The notes under the pieces were generated by a model. It searched no databases and was not told the DNA's origin. It saw only the letters and a program-made list of their open reading frames with translations. Below are positions 34,606 to 44,167 of a DNA stretch of 64,000 bases, one piece after another (within the stretch, counting starts at the first letter, position 1; every line of letters starts with the position of its first letter). This stretch comes from Dyadobacter chenwenxiniae (lineage in GTDB: Bacteria; Bacteroidota; Bacteroidia; Cytophagales; Spirosomataceae). The stretch lies in the NCBI RefSeq assembly GCF_022869785.1, contig NZ_CP094997.1, forward strand, positions 3,224,001-3,288,000, given 5' to 3'. The translations under genes and the position numbers were made by a program.

Positions 34606-35919
34606 ATGGATGATTTTATAGCTGCCCGATCTCAGATGGCCCTTTCGCTGGGCTTTCACATTATATTTTCCTGCATTGGCATGGTCATGCCGTTTTTTAT
34701 GGCCGTTGCACATTATTACTGGCTGAGGACCAACAACATCGTCTATAAAAATGTGACAAAAGCATGGAGCAAAGGCGTCGCGATCTTTTTTGCTACGGGC
34801 GCCGTATCTGGAACGGTCCTTTCTTTTGAACTCGGCCTCTTATGGCCGGAATTCATGAAACATGCAGGCCCTATCTTCGGAATGCCGTTCTCGCTGGAAG
34901 GAACGGCATTTTTTATTGAAGCCATCGCCCTGGGATTTTTTCTTTACGGCTGGGACCGGTTCAATAAATGGTTCCACTGGTTTACCGGGGTCATTGTGGG
35001 CATAAGCGGCCTTGCTTCGGGAATCCTTGTAGTGGCCGCCAATGCGTGGATGAACAGCCCGGCCGGTTTTGACTTTGTCAACGGCCAGTACATCAACATT
35101 GATCCCATTGAAGCCATGTTCAACGACGCCTGGTTCTCGCAGGCGCTTCATATGACAATCGCTGCATTTGTGGCGACCGGCTTTGCAGTGGCCGGTGTTC
35201 ACGCGCTAATGATTCTGAGAGGACAAAATGTGCTTTTTCATACCAAATCTTTCACCATTGCAGCCATTTTCGGGTGTGTGGCGGCGATTCTGCAACCATT
35301 AAGCGGGGATATTTCAGCCAAAGACGTTGCCATCCGTCAGCCAGCCAAGCTTGCCGCAATGGAAGCGCATTTTCATACAGAAAAATCTGCGCCGCTGATC
35401 GTTGGCGGGATTCCTGATGAGGAAAATAAAAAGGTAGATTATGCCATTAAATTGCCTGGCTTCCTGAGCTTTCTGGCGCATGGCGACTTCACATCGGAAG
35501 TTACAGGTCTGGATAAAATCCCGGAAGAAAATCAGCCGCCCGTTGCGATCACACATTATGCCTTCCAAATTATGGTCGGGATGGGTATGGCCATGATGCT
35601 GGTTGCAGTCCTTTATTTCCTGGCGCTTTGGAAAAAGAAACACTGGCTGACCAGTCCATGGCTTTTGAAATTGTTTGTGGCCGCAACGCCACTGGGGTTT
35701 ATTGCCGTGGAAGCTGGATGGACGGTGACGGAAGTGGGGCGGCAGCCCTGGATTATTCACAATGTTATGCGCACCGCCGACGCCGTTACCCCAATGCCCG
35801 GCATCACCTACTCATTCTATCTTTTCAGCGCCGTCTACGTCTCACTGGCTGTAATCGTAATTTTCATGCTCTACCGCCAGATCAAAATGGTCGGAACGCT
35901 ATACGACAAACCGCAATAA
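34606..35919 (+). CDS. cydA: Cytochrome bd ubiquinol oxidase subunit I
   Basis: 437 residues, inner membrane, about nine membrane helices. The N-terminal block DDFIAARSQMALSLGFHIIF carries the first heme-ligand His; GRQPWIIHNVMRT near the end is the typical CydA signature. The quinol-binding Q-loop between the middle helices is of the short type. The enzyme reduces O2 to water at high affinity using quinol. CydB follows after 138 bases filled with repeats. No cydX is visible. Confidence 0.97.
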   Translation: MDDFIAARSQMALSLGFHIIFSCIGMVMPFFMAVAHYYWLRTNNIVYKNVTKAWSKGVAIFFATGAVSGTVLSFELGLLWPEFMKHAGPIFGMPFSLEGTAFFIEAIALGFFLYGWDRFNKWFHWFTGVIVGISGLASGILVVAANAWMNSPAGFDFVNGQYINIDPIEAMFNDAWFSQALHMTIAAFVATGFAVAGVHALMILRGQNVLFHTKSFTIAAIFGCVAAILQPLSGDISAKDVAIRQPAKLAAMEAHFHTEKSAPLIVGGIPDEENKKVDYAIKLPGFLSFLAHGDFTSEVTGLDKIPEENQPPVAITHYAFQIMVGMGMAMMLVAVLYFLALWKKKHWLTSPWLLKLFVAATPLGFIAVEAGWTVTEVGRQPWIIHNVMRTADAVTPMPGITYSFYLFSAVYVSLAVIVIFMLYRQIKMVGTLYDKPQ

Positions 35920-35940
35920 AAACAGCACTAAGCGCCACCC

Positions 35941-36048
35941 ATTCAATCATTCAACGCAACGGCGCCCGCTCATTCAACGCAACGGCGCCCGCTCATTCAA
36001 TCATTCAACGCAACGGCGCCCGCTCATTCACTCATTCACTCATTCACT
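35941..36048 (+). repeat. Tandem repeats between cydA and cydB
   Basis: Three copies of a 23-base unit (beginning CATTCAACGCAACGG, ending CGCCCGCT) at 35948-35970, 35971-35993 and 36002-36024, the last two separated by eight bases, then three CATTCACT octamers at 36025-36048. The array ends five bases before the run of A leading to the cydB start at 36058. Units are identical, so the array is young or kept uniform. Confidence 0.9.
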
Positions 36049-36057
36049 CATTAAAAA

Positions 36058-37080
36058 ATGCTCTACGTCGTCATCACATTCCTCTGGGCTTCTATCCTGC
36101 TTTACCTCCTGCTGGGAGGAGCCGATTTTGGTGCGGGGATCATCGAGCTCTTCACGTCACGAAAGAATAAAGCGGTAACGCGCAAGACATTATACGGGGC
36201 GATCGGGCCAATCTGGGAGGCCAACCACATGTGGCTGATCATTGCCATCGTGATCTTGTTTGTGGGGTTCCCGGTGATTTATTCAACCATGTCCATCCAC
36301 CTGCATATTCCGCTGACGATCATGCTCCTGGGTATAATAGCTCGTGGAACAGCGTTCACTTTCAGGCATTACGACGCCGTGGTGGATGACATGCAATATT
36401 TGTACAACACCATTTTTGCCGTTTCCAGCTTTATAACACCTTTGTTTTTGGGCATCATTGCCGGAAGTGCCGTTTCCGGACATATTGATCCGCAGGCCGA
36501 TTCCTTTCTTTCGGCTTACATTTTCAGCTGGCTGCATTGGTTTTCGGTTTCCGTGGGATTGTTCACCGTTGCGATTTGCGGCTTCCTGGCCTCCGTCTAT
36601 CTCATTGGAGAGACAGATAATGATCAGGACAGGCTCCGTTTTGCACATAAGGCGCAGTTCTTCAACATTGCAGCTGTGATGTGCGGCATCCTTGTTTTTA
36701 TTACGGCATACATGGAACACATTCCGTTAATCGACTGGGTTTTCGGCAATTGGGTAGGACGGATCGCGATCATTTCTGCCACGCTTTCGCTTGTTTGGAT
36801 GTGGTCGCTGCTTTACCAGGGCAAGCTTGCATTACTCCGGCCACTTGCCGGATTCCAGGTAACAATGATCTTATTGACAACCACTTACAAACATTTTCCC
36901 AACATTGTAATTCTCAAAGGAGGCGGTTATCTGTCGCTGCTCGAACACAGCGGACAGGAAAAAACAATGGAAGCGCTCGCCCTCGCATTGCTGATCGGAA
37001 GCGTATTCATTCTGCCCGCGCTCTTCTACTTAATTTACAGCTTTCAGAAAAAACCCTTGGAACATGTGGCTGAACATTAA
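36058..37080 (+). CDS. cydB: Cytochrome bd ubiquinol oxidase subunit II
   Basis: 340 residues, about eight membrane helices. The N-terminus (LWASILLYLLLGGADFGAGI) and GPIWEANHMWLIIAIVILFVGFP are classic CydB. Partner of CydA in the inner membrane. The start ATG follows TTAAAAA right after the repeat array. Confidence 0.97.
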   Translation: MLYVVITFLWASILLYLLLGGADFGAGIIELFTSRKNKAVTRKTLYGAIGPIWEANHMWLIIAIVILFVGFPVIYSTMSIHLHIPLTIMLLGIIARGTAFTFRHYDAVVDDMQYLYNTIFAVSSFITPLFLGIIAGSAVSGHIDPQADSFLSAYIFSWLHWFSVSVGLFTVAICGFLASVYLIGETDNDQDRLRFAHKAQFFNIAAVMCGILVFITAYMEHIPLIDWVFGNWVGRIAIISATLSLVWMWSLLYQGKLALLRPLAGFQVTMILLTTTYKHFPNIVILKGGGYLSLLEHSGQEKTMEALALALLIGSVFILPALFYLIYSFQKKPLEHVAEH

Positions 37081-37203
37081 CCTAAGAATCAACCATAGCG
37101 GCCGGTAGCACATCCGACAGGCGCAAATCTCTCAATTACCAATATTTTGGAATGCGAGAGAAATGCAATGGGCTTCGCATTACAAATGCCCTGCTCCCCT
37201 GTT

Positions 37204-37956
37204 ATGATCAAAGTGTTAATTGTTGATGATGAACTAACTGCGCGGAATTTCCTGCACCGTCTGATTATGGACTTTGTTCCGGAAATTTCGGAGGTACGCA
37301 TGGCGCGGTCTGCGGCAGATGCACGTAATATTCTGCATGACTTTGAGCCAGATATCGCATTTATAGACATTGAAATGCCTTACCAGAATGGGTTTGAACT
37401 TTTGATAAAGTTAAAAAATCCGCAGTTCGATGTCATATTTACCACCGCGCACAACCGGTATGCCATCCAGGCGCTTCGTTTCAGCGCATTGGATTATCTT
37501 CTCAAACCAATCGATCCGAAAGAGCTCATGGGAGCCATGCAACGCTATCTCGCCAAGCGTTCTATTTCACCACGAAGACGGAAAGTGTATGAAAACTTTC
37601 TTCACGATGCTCAGAAAAAGGAGGCGAAGGAGTTCAGGCTGGCAGTCACCTCTTCAAAAGGCGCTTTCTTTTTTTCACTTTGCGACGTCCTGCGCATTGA
37701 ATCGGATCGAAATTATTCGGTTATCCACCTTACCGACAGGAAAAAACCTTTCGTGGCCACCAAGACGCTTAAACACTATGAAGAGGTCTTGGGACGTTTC
37801 AACTTTATCCGCGTTCACAAATCCCACCTGGTTAATGCTGAACACGTTATGCGTATTTCCATTGGCAACGATTTTCTTGTGCTTTCGGACGGGACCAGAA
37901 TAGAGATCTCAAGAAGGAAAAGAGAAGCTGTTTTAAATTTGCTGAATGTTACTTAG
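37204..37956 (+). CDS. LytTR family response regulator
   Basis: 250 residues from MIKVLIVDDE; an upstream in-frame ATG at 37147 would add 19 residues before the receiver domain and is unlikely. Receiver domain about 1-120 with phospho-acceptor Asp in DIAFIDIEMPYQNGF and the switch Thr/Lys (FTTAHNRY, LLKPID). DNA-binding LytTR domain about 150-248 (IESDRNYSVIHL, FIRVHKSHLVNAEHV). No partner histidine kinase lies beside it, so it is an orphan here. Confidence 0.95.
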   Translation: MIKVLIVDDELTARNFLHRLIMDFVPEISEVRMARSAADARNILHDFEPDIAFIDIEMPYQNGFELLIKLKNPQFDVIFTTAHNRYAIQALRFSALDYLLKPIDPKELMGAMQRYLAKRSISPRRRKVYENFLHDAQKKEAKEFRLAVTSSKGAFFFSLCDVLRIESDRNYSVIHLTDRKKPFVATKTLKHYEEVLGRFNFIRVHKSHLVNAEHVMRISIGNDFLVLSDGTRIEISRRKREAVLNLLNVT

Positions 37957-38054
37957 GGTCATAACTTGGCAGAGAAATTCTGCCCGGATAAAGTAGATAC
38001 GCTGCAAAACGGCATTACTATATCTTGTTATTAAATCCTTAACTACGGACCTCT

Positions 38055-39308
38055 ATGACCGATCGTAAAACGCGGCTGGCTATCATTCTGATCACTTCTT
38101 TGTTTTTTCTCTGGGGCTTTGCCCTCAATCTGAACCCAATCCTTATCCCGCATTTAAAGAAGGCATGCCAGCTAAGTGACTTTCAATCAGCCCTTATCGA
38201 CTCGGCTTCTTATATCGCATATTTCCTGATTGCCCTGCCTGCCGGGCTTTTTATGAAAAGGTTTGGCTACAAAGCCGGGATCACATTAGGCCTGCTTCTA
38301 TTTGCATTTGGCACATTCCTGTTCTATCCGGCAGCAGAATTAAGGCATTTTGGCTTTTTCCTGTTTGCATTGTTCGTCATCGCAAGCGGGTTAACATTAC
38401 TTGAAACGGCGGCTAATCCGTACATTACTGTTCTCGGCGACAGCGGTTCCGCAACGCAACGCCTGAATTTTGCGCAGTCCTTCAATGGCTTGGCTGCTTT
38501 TTTAGCGCCGTTAATGGGTGGAACATTTATTCTTTCAGGAAAAACGCTTTCTGAACAGGAGCAACAATCTATGTCTCCGGAGCAGCTTGACAGTTACCTT
38601 AATGCAGAAGCTTCTTCCGTGCAACTGCCATTTTTGGTCATTGGGATTGTTGTTTTGTTTGTCGCCCTAATGATCTGGCGTACGCCGTTACCCGAAATCA
38701 AGGAAGAAGAAGAGACAAGCGGCAAAGTAAGTGGCTCGATTTGGGATGAGAAAAACCTCATTCTGGGCGTCATAGCGCAGTTTTTCTATGTCGGCGCCCA
38801 GGTTTGTATCAGCAGCTTTTTCATCCGTTTCTCGGATAAAGTGGCGGGGATTGATGAAAAAACTGCCGCTTATGTGCTGTCCGGGGCATTTCTCAGTTTT
38901 ATGATCGGTCGGTTTATCGGCACTTACCTTATGCGCTTTGTGGCTCCCCCGCGTCTGCTGGCACTTTACAGCATTATCAATGTGGGATTACTGATTCTTG
39001 CAGTGCTTACCGAGGGCATGGTGGCCGTTTATGCTTTGGTAGGCGTTCAGTTTTTCATGTCCATCATGTTCCCGACAATTTTCGCACTCAGCATCCGCGG
39101 CTTGGGAGAAAAGACTAAAATTGGTTCTTCACTGGTCATTATGTCGATCGTTGGCGGGGCGATTTTTCCGGTTATTATGGGTCAGGTTTCAGATATTTCG
39201 TCTATTCAAACAGCCTATATCGTTCCGGCGGTCTGTTTCCTGGTGGTGCTCTATTTTGCAATTAAAAACAACTCAATTAAACATGTGACGCTGGGTGCTT
39301 CGCATTAA
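38055..39308 (+). CDS. fucP: FucP-like sugar:H+ symporter (MFS)
   Basis: 417 residues, 12 predicted helices. N-terminal pattern SLFFLWGFALNLNPILIPHLKKA and TLLETAANPYITVLGD (the conserved TAANPY block), then FLAPLMGGTFILSGKTLS, match the fucose/glucose/galactose permease subgroup. It imports a 6-deoxy or hexose sugar with a proton through the inner membrane. The following SDR and alcohol dehydrogenase genes make L-fucose or a close relative the likely cargo. Confidence 0.85.
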   Translation: MTDRKTRLAIILITSLFFLWGFALNLNPILIPHLKKACQLSDFQSALIDSASYIAYFLIALPAGLFMKRFGYKAGITLGLLLFAFGTFLFYPAAELRHFGFFLFALFVIASGLTLLETAANPYITVLGDSGSATQRLNFAQSFNGLAAFLAPLMGGTFILSGKTLSEQEQQSMSPEQLDSYLNAEASSVQLPFLVIGIVVLFVALMIWRTPLPEIKEEEETSGKVSGSIWDEKNLILGVIAQFFYVGAQVCISSFFIRFSDKVAGIDEKTAAYVLSGAFLSFMIGRFIGTYLMRFVAPPRLLALYSIINVGLLILAVLTEGMVAVYALVGVQFFMSIMFPTIFALSIRGLGEKTKIGSSLVIMSIVGGAIFPVIMGQVSDISSIQTAYIVPAVCFLVVLYFAIKNNSIKHVTLGASH

Positions 39309-39339
39309 GTCGTCCGTATTTTGCTAAAATGATTTAATC

Positions 39340-40128
39340 ATGGATTTACAATTGAAAGATAAGGTCGTTATCGTAACAGGTGGCGCGAAAGGAATTGGCG
39401 AGGGCATTGTGCATGTGCTTGCAAATGAAGGAGCGATTCCGGTAATCGTTGGCCGCAATGCAGGTGATAATCAAATAGTGGTTGATGCGCTTTCAGCCAA
39501 AGGAATTTCGTCATTTCAGGTGGTTGCCGAGCTTACCAGGCCAGAAGCGTGTGAACAGGCCGTGGCGGCGGTTGTTGAAAAATTCGGCCGCATTGACGGG
39601 CTTGTAAACAACGCGGGTGTTAATGATGGCGTCGGATTGGAGAACGGTAATTATGAGGCCTTTATGGCTTCGCTGCACAAGAATGTCGTGCATTATTACC
39701 TGATGGCGCATTATGCATTGCCCGCGCTCAAAGCTTCCAGGGGTTCTATTGTCAATATCAGTTCAAAAACGGCCGATACGGGCCAGGGTGGCACATCTGC
39801 TTATGCCGCATCCAACGGTGGCCGCAATGCGCTTACGCGTGAATGGGCAGTGGAACTTTTGAAATATGGCATCCGGGTCAATTCAGTGATCGTGGCTGAA
39901 TGCTGGACACCACTCTATGAAAGATGGATTGAAACATTGCCCAATCCGCAGGAAAAACTGGCTTCCATTACTGCGCACATCCCGTTGGAAAACCGGATGA
40001 CCACAGCCGAAGAAATCGCTAATATGACCGTATTTTTGCTATCCCAGCGTTCCAGTCATACAACCGGACAGCTCATTTATGTGGACGGCGGATATGTCCA
40101 TCTGGACCGTGCACTGGCTAATTCTTAA
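39340..40128 (+). CDS. SDR family oxidoreductase, L-fucose dehydrogenase-like, with K-to-N at the active site
   Basis: 262 residues. Nucleotide motif TGGAKGIGEGI (about 13-23) and NNAG at 90-93 are normal. The catalytic line reads S141/S142 then Y155-A-A-S-N159: the Lys of YxxxK is Asn. The C-terminal region is typical (TTGQLIYVDGGYVHLDRAL). I recall this YAA[AS]NGGRNALTREWA block in other Bacteroidota SDRs, so it may be a normal variant rather than decay. The context (fucP upstream, zinc dehydrogenase downstream) suggests oxidation of L-fucose to fuconolactone or a related step. Confidence 0.85.
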   Translation: MDLQLKDKVVIVTGGAKGIGEGIVHVLANEGAIPVIVGRNAGDNQIVVDALSAKGISSFQVVAELTRPEACEQAVAAVVEKFGRIDGLVNNAGVNDGVGLENGNYEAFMASLHKNVVHYYLMAHYALPALKASRGSIVNISSKTADTGQGGTSAYAASNGGRNALTREWAVELLKYGIRVNSVIVAECWTPLYERWIETLPNPQEKLASITAHIPLENRMTTAEEIANMTVFLLSQRSSHTTGQLIYVDGGYVHLDRALANS

Positions 40129-40167
40129 TATTCTCAATACAAAAATTTAAGTTAATTCCATTCAGTT

Positions 40168-41184
40168 ATGGAAGTTTTGGTTTGTACAACACCCGGGGAA
40201 TTTGCTTATCAGCAAGCTGAGAAACCAGCATTAACCCCAGGGAATACGATTATAAAAATTAAAAGGATCGGCATTTGCGGGACGGATCTGCATGCATTTG
40301 AAGGAACGCAGCCTTTCTTCAACTATCCGCGCATTCTCGGTCACGAACTGGCTGGCGAGATCGTTGAAACCGACGGCGCACCGGAATTCTCCGTTGGTGA
40401 AGCGGTCACTTTTATTCCTTATTTCAATTGCGGAAAATGCGTCGCCTGCCGGAACAACAAGCCCAATTGCTGCACAAGTATCCGTGTTTCCGGCGTACAT
40501 ATCGACGGCGGAATGTCGGAATATCTGTCGGTTCCCTCCTACTCGCTGGTGCATGGGAATGGTTTGAGTTTTGACGAACTGGCACTTGTGGAAATGCTCT
40601 CAATCGGCGCGCACGGCATCAGGCGGGCAAATGTGGAGCAAAATGAAATGGTGCTAGTCGTTGGCGCCGGGCCGATTGGACTGGGAACCATGGAATTTGC
40701 ACGCATTGCCGGAGCAAATGTTATCGCGCTCGACATTAATGATGCCCGGTTAGCATTCTGCCGCGAAAAATTGGGCGTCGCCCACACAATCAACGCATTG
40801 ACTGACAATGTTTTGGAAAAATTGAATGAGATTACAAATGGCGATATGCCGACCGTAATTGTGGATGCAACCGGTAATCTGCGCGCCATCAACACCGCAT
40901 TCAGTTATCTGGCGCATGGTGGAAGATATGTGCTGGTGGGCTTGCAAAAGGGCGAGATCAGTTTCAGCCACCCGGAATTTCACAAGCGTGAAGCCACATT
41001 AATGAGCAGCCGCAATGCAACCCGCGCTGATTTTGAGCATGTGATCGGCAGCATGAAAAACGGGCTTATTGATCCGACCACTTACATCACACACCGCGTG
41101 ACTTTCGGTCAGGTTAAGGATGAATTTGAAGGCTGGCTCGACCCCGCGAACGGCGTAATTAAGGCAATGGTTTCTGTCAGTTGA
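40168..41184 (+). CDS. Zinc-dependent alcohol/sorbitol-type dehydrogenase
   Basis: 338 residues. Catalytic zinc ligands lie in GICGTDLHAFEG and LGHELAGEI; the structural zinc lobe has four Cys (CGKCVACRNNKPNCC). NAD-binding GAGPIGLGTMEFARIAGA follows. It fits MDR enzymes of sugar-acid and polyol breakdown, such as 2-keto-3-deoxy-fuconate or galactonate dehydrogenases. It ends next to the stop codon of the convergent ABC permease with no base between. Confidence 0.85.
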   Translation: MEVLVCTTPGEFAYQQAEKPALTPGNTIIKIKRIGICGTDLHAFEGTQPFFNYPRILGHELAGEIVETDGAPEFSVGEAVTFIPYFNCGKCVACRNNKPNCCTSIRVSGVHIDGGMSEYLSVPSYSLVHGNGLSFDELALVEMLSIGAHGIRRANVEQNEMVLVVGAGPIGLGTMEFARIAGANVIALDINDARLAFCREKLGVAHTINALTDNVLEKLNEITNGDMPTVIVDATGNLRAINTAFSYLAHGGRYVLVGLQKGEISFSHPEFHKREATLMSSRNATRADFEHVIGSMKNGLIDPTTYITHRVTFGQVKDEFEGWLDPANGVIKAMVSVS

Positions 41185-42303
41185 TTAGTTTGTTTTCTTG
41201 TAATTCAATATTGCCCAGCCGTTTAGAATCAATGCCATCAGCGAAACTGCGCCAAAGTGCTGCATGACATCCTGGAACCCGCTCCCTTTCAAAATCACCA
41301 TCCGCATCACTTCGATCATATAACGTACCGGATTGATGCGGGTGACGAGCTTGGCCCAGTCCGGCATGCTGTCGATGGACGTAAATAAGCCGCCCAGCAG
41401 GATAAAAAGCATCATAAAAAAGAACATAATAAACATGGCCTGTTGCTGCGTGTCGCAAAAAGTGGAGACCAACAGCCCGAAACCAAGCACGGAAAGCAGA
41501 TAAATAGCGATAAAAGCATATAACACCATCAGGCTGCCAACGGGAATAATGCCGTAAACCAAGCGCGCTAAAATCAGCCCGATCGTGAAAACGATCATCG
41601 CCAGAATCCAGAACGGAATCAGCTTTCCAAGAATAAAAATATGCTTTTTGATGGGCGTAACATTGATTTGTTCAATCGTCCCGACCTCCTTTTCCTTCAC
41701 AATGTTCAGCGCCGCGAGGAATCCACCGATCATAGTCACCAGGATGGCCAGAATGCCCGGGACAATGAAAACTTTGTAATTCAAAACCGGATTAAACCAG
41801 TTGGAAGCGACCACATTGATCACGGGAAATGAGCTGAATCTGGGTTGCTGAACCAGTTGCATACGAATGTCCGCATTAAAATTCCCGATAATGTTGCTCA
41901 AATAAGCGCCGCCCAGATTGGCCTTCGTGCCATTGATCGCATTCACGGCAACAAACAATTTTTGCTTGTCCTCCCTGATCAGGTTGCGTTCGAAACCATG
42001 CGGGATTTCCAGGATCAAATCGGCCTTATCGGACTCAATTAATCGAAATGCTTCTTTAAATGAGCTGTTATAGCCCTGTAATTTGAAGTAACCCGAAGCG
42101 ATCACCTTCGAGATCAGCTTTTGCGAATAGGTGGATTTATCATTGTCCACCACCGATAAATTCACATTGCGGACCTCATAATCGGCCGCCATCGGCATGA
42201 TAACAAGCTGAATAACAGGCATCAGAAATATCATGGCCACAATCGCCTTATCCCGGAAAATCTGCCGGAACTCTTTGCGTAGTAAAAATCGGAGCGTCCT
42301 CAT
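41185..42303 (-). CDS. ABC-2 type permease, second (YbhR-like)
   Basis: 372 residues. One N-terminal helix, a periplasmic domain of about 150 residues, then five helices, as in DrrB/YbhR permeases. The start overlaps the other permease by 4 bases, indicating translational coupling. It forms an exporter with the two ATPase proteins upstream; substrates in E. coli are cationic drugs and chloramphenicol-like compounds, here unknown. Last gene of the operon. Confidence 0.9.
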   Translation of the reverse strand: MRTLRFLLRKEFRQIFRDKAIVAMIFLMPVIQLVIMPMAADYEVRNVNLSVVDNDKSTYSQKLISKVIASGYFKLQGYNSSFKEAFRLIESDKADLILEIPHGFERNLIREDKQKLFVAVNAINGTKANLGGAYLSNIIGNFNADIRMQLVQQPRFSSFPVINVVASNWFNPVLNYKVFIVPGILAILVTMIGGFLAALNIVKEKEVGTIEQINVTPIKKHIFILGKLIPFWILAMIVFTIGLILARLVYGIIPVGSLMVLYAFIAIYLLSVLGFGLLVSTFCDTQQQAMFIMFFFMMLFILLGGLFTSIDSMPDWAKLVTRINPVRYMIEVMRMVILKGSGFQDVMQHFGAVSLMALILNGWAILNYKKTN

Positions 42304-43406
42304 TGCAAACGGATTTTAAAACTTTTTAAACTGATTGTCAGCAAAAACAGCGTCATACCAGCCAGAATTAACGTTTCTTTCCACAGCGCGGCTATGCCTA
42401 ATCCTTTGATCATGATGGATTTGACAATAATGTAATACCATTTGGAAGGAATAATGTTGGAAACGACCTGCAAAGGAACCGGCATATTTTCAATCGGGAA
42501 CAAAAAACCGCTGAACATCATGGTCGGCAACAGCATGCCCATTAAGGAAATCAGCATGGCGATTTGCTGTGAATCCGTTTTGATCGAAATGAAAATCCCC
42601 AGTGCCAGACAAGTGATAATGAACAAAGTGCTTTCCGCAAACAGCAACAGCAAGCTTCCTTTTACGGGAAGTTGCAACGCAAAAACGCTCAAAAAAAGGA
42701 TAGCCGTTACATTAATCAACGACAATATCAAATAAGGAAACGCTTTGGCGAAAATGACCAGAACCGGCTTAAATGGTGAAACGAGCAGGATTTCCATGGT
42801 TCCCGTCTCCTTTTCTTTCACAATGGAAATGGCCGTCATCATCACCGAAACCAGCATTAACACAAGCGCCATTACGCCCGGAACAAAACCATGCGCGCCT
42901 TTGAGCTGCGGGTTATAAAGCATGCGCGTTTCGGGAATGATCTGATACGGAATTGAGAAATTTTCGTTGATCTTGGTTTGGTAATCCCTGATAATCGAGG
43001 TCAGATAATTGGTGATCATATTAGCCGTGTTAATGTCCGTCGCATCCGTAATGATTTGTATATGAGCCTGATTATCATGCAAAAGGTCGCGATTAAACCC
43101 TGCCGGAAAGACTACCACGGCCTTGATCTTACCCTGCTGAAAAGTTGATAAAATCTCTTTATGCGTCAATGCAGCATTGCGGATGTTAAAATAACGGCTT
43201 GCCCCGATCTCGGAAATGGTCTGTTGCGAGGCGTCATCTTTGGCATAATCCACGACCAGGATCTCGGAATCTTTCACCTCATTGGTCAATGCAAAACCAA
43301 AGATCAGGATCTGGGCGATAGGCATGCCGAAAAGGATGAGTAATGTCCTCCTGTCGCGTAAAACGTGAAAAAATTCTTTTCTGACAAATGCGATAAACTG
43401 TTTCAT
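42300..43406 (-). CDS. ABC-2 type permease, first (YbhS-like)
   Basis: 368 residues. Layout mirrors the next permease: FAFVRKEFFHVLRDRRTLLILFGMPI N-terminal helix, large external domain, five helices with AISIVKEKETGTMEILLVSPF, the coupling segment shared with the other permease (NIVKEKEVGTIEQINVTPI). It overlaps the upstream ATPase stop by 4 bases. Confidence 0.9.
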   Translation of the reverse strand: MKQFIAFVRKEFFHVLRDRRTLLILFGMPIAQILIFGFALTNEVKDSEILVVDYAKDDASQQTISEIGASRYFNIRNAALTHKEILSTFQQGKIKAVVVFPAGFNRDLLHDNQAHIQIITDATDINTANMITNYLTSIIRDYQTKINENFSIPYQIIPETRMLYNPQLKGAHGFVPGVMALVLMLVSVMMTAISIVKEKETGTMEILLVSPFKPVLVIFAKAFPYLILSLINVTAILFLSVFALQLPVKGSLLLLFAESTLFIITCLALGIFISIKTDSQQIAMLISLMGMLLPTMMFSGFLFPIENMPVPLQVVSNIIPSKWYYIIVKSIMIKGLGIAALWKETLILAGMTLFLLTISLKSFKIRLQ

Positions 43407-44146
43407 GAATCGGCTCTTTTTGCGCTTCTGGCCAGTTGATAAAACACCTCGTCCATTGAACTCGCATCAAATTGCTTTTTCAGATTGGCGGGTGTGTCCA
43501 AAACTTCGATTTTACCGTCCACCATGATGGATATACGATTGCAATATTCGGCTTCATCCATGTAATGTGTTGTCACAAAAATTGTAATGCCACGATCGGC
43601 AGCTTCATAGATCAGGTCCCAAAACTGGCGCCTCGTAACCGGATCAACGCCTCCCGTGGGCTCGTCCAGGAAAACGATTTTGGGTTGGTGCAAAACGGCA
43701 ACCGAAAAGGACAATTTCTGTTTCCAGCCCAAAGGCAGCGAACCAACGAGCTTTTTCATTTCGCTTTTCAACCCCAGTTTGCTCACCAGTTCTTCCGTTT
43801 TTGTTTTGATTTCCTGATCGGTCAACCCGTAAATGCCACCAAAAAACTCCACGTTTTCCAGCACGGTCAGGTTTTCATAAAGTGAAAATTTCTGGCTCAT
43901 GTAGCCAATGTTCCGTTTGATCTTTTCGGTTTCGGTGTAAACATCGTAGCCCGCAATCGTCGCTGAGCCGGAAGTAGGCGCGGAAAGGCCGCAAAGCATG
44001 CGCATAGCAGTGGTTTTGCCTGCGCCATTCGCGCCCAGAAAGCCGAATATTTCTCCTTTATTTACCTCTAAAGAAATTTGATTCGTAGCAACAAAATCAC
44101 CAAAACGCTTCGTCAGCTTTTCACAAACAATGACTTTTTCTTCCAT
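43403..44146 (-). CDS. ABC transporter ATPase, second
   Basis: 247 residues. Walker A GANGAGKTTAM, Q-loop YMSQKFSLYENLT, a degenerate signature (SLPLGWKQKLSFSVAV, where LSGGQ is expected), Walker B IVFLDEPTGGVDP and switch His in FVTTHYMDEAE. Corresponds to half of the double ATPase YbhF. The altered signature and the normal one in the partner suggest an asymmetric pair. Confidence 0.92.
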   Translation of the reverse strand: MEEKVIVCEKLTKRFGDFVATNQISLEVNKGEIFGFLGANGAGKTTAMRMLCGLSAPTSGSATIAGYDVYTETEKIKRNIGYMSQKFSLYENLTVLENVEFFGGIYGLTDQEIKTKTEELVSKLGLKSEMKKLVGSLPLGWKQKLSFSVAVLHQPKIVFLDEPTGGVDPVTRRQFWDLIYEAADRGITIFVTTHYMDEAEYCNRISIMVDGKIEVLDTPANLKKQFDASSMDEVFYQLARSAKRADS

Positions 44147-44167
44147 AACCGTCAGCAGCGCCGGATT

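Noticed and set aside
35941..36048. The cydA-cydB repeats as a CRISPR array
   Set aside because: Two units are directly adjacent without spacers, and the unit shows no dyad; no cas gene is present.
35628..36170. A plus-strand open frame running through the end of cydA and the repeat array
   Set aside because: It is out of frame with cydA and cydB and consists of translated repeats.
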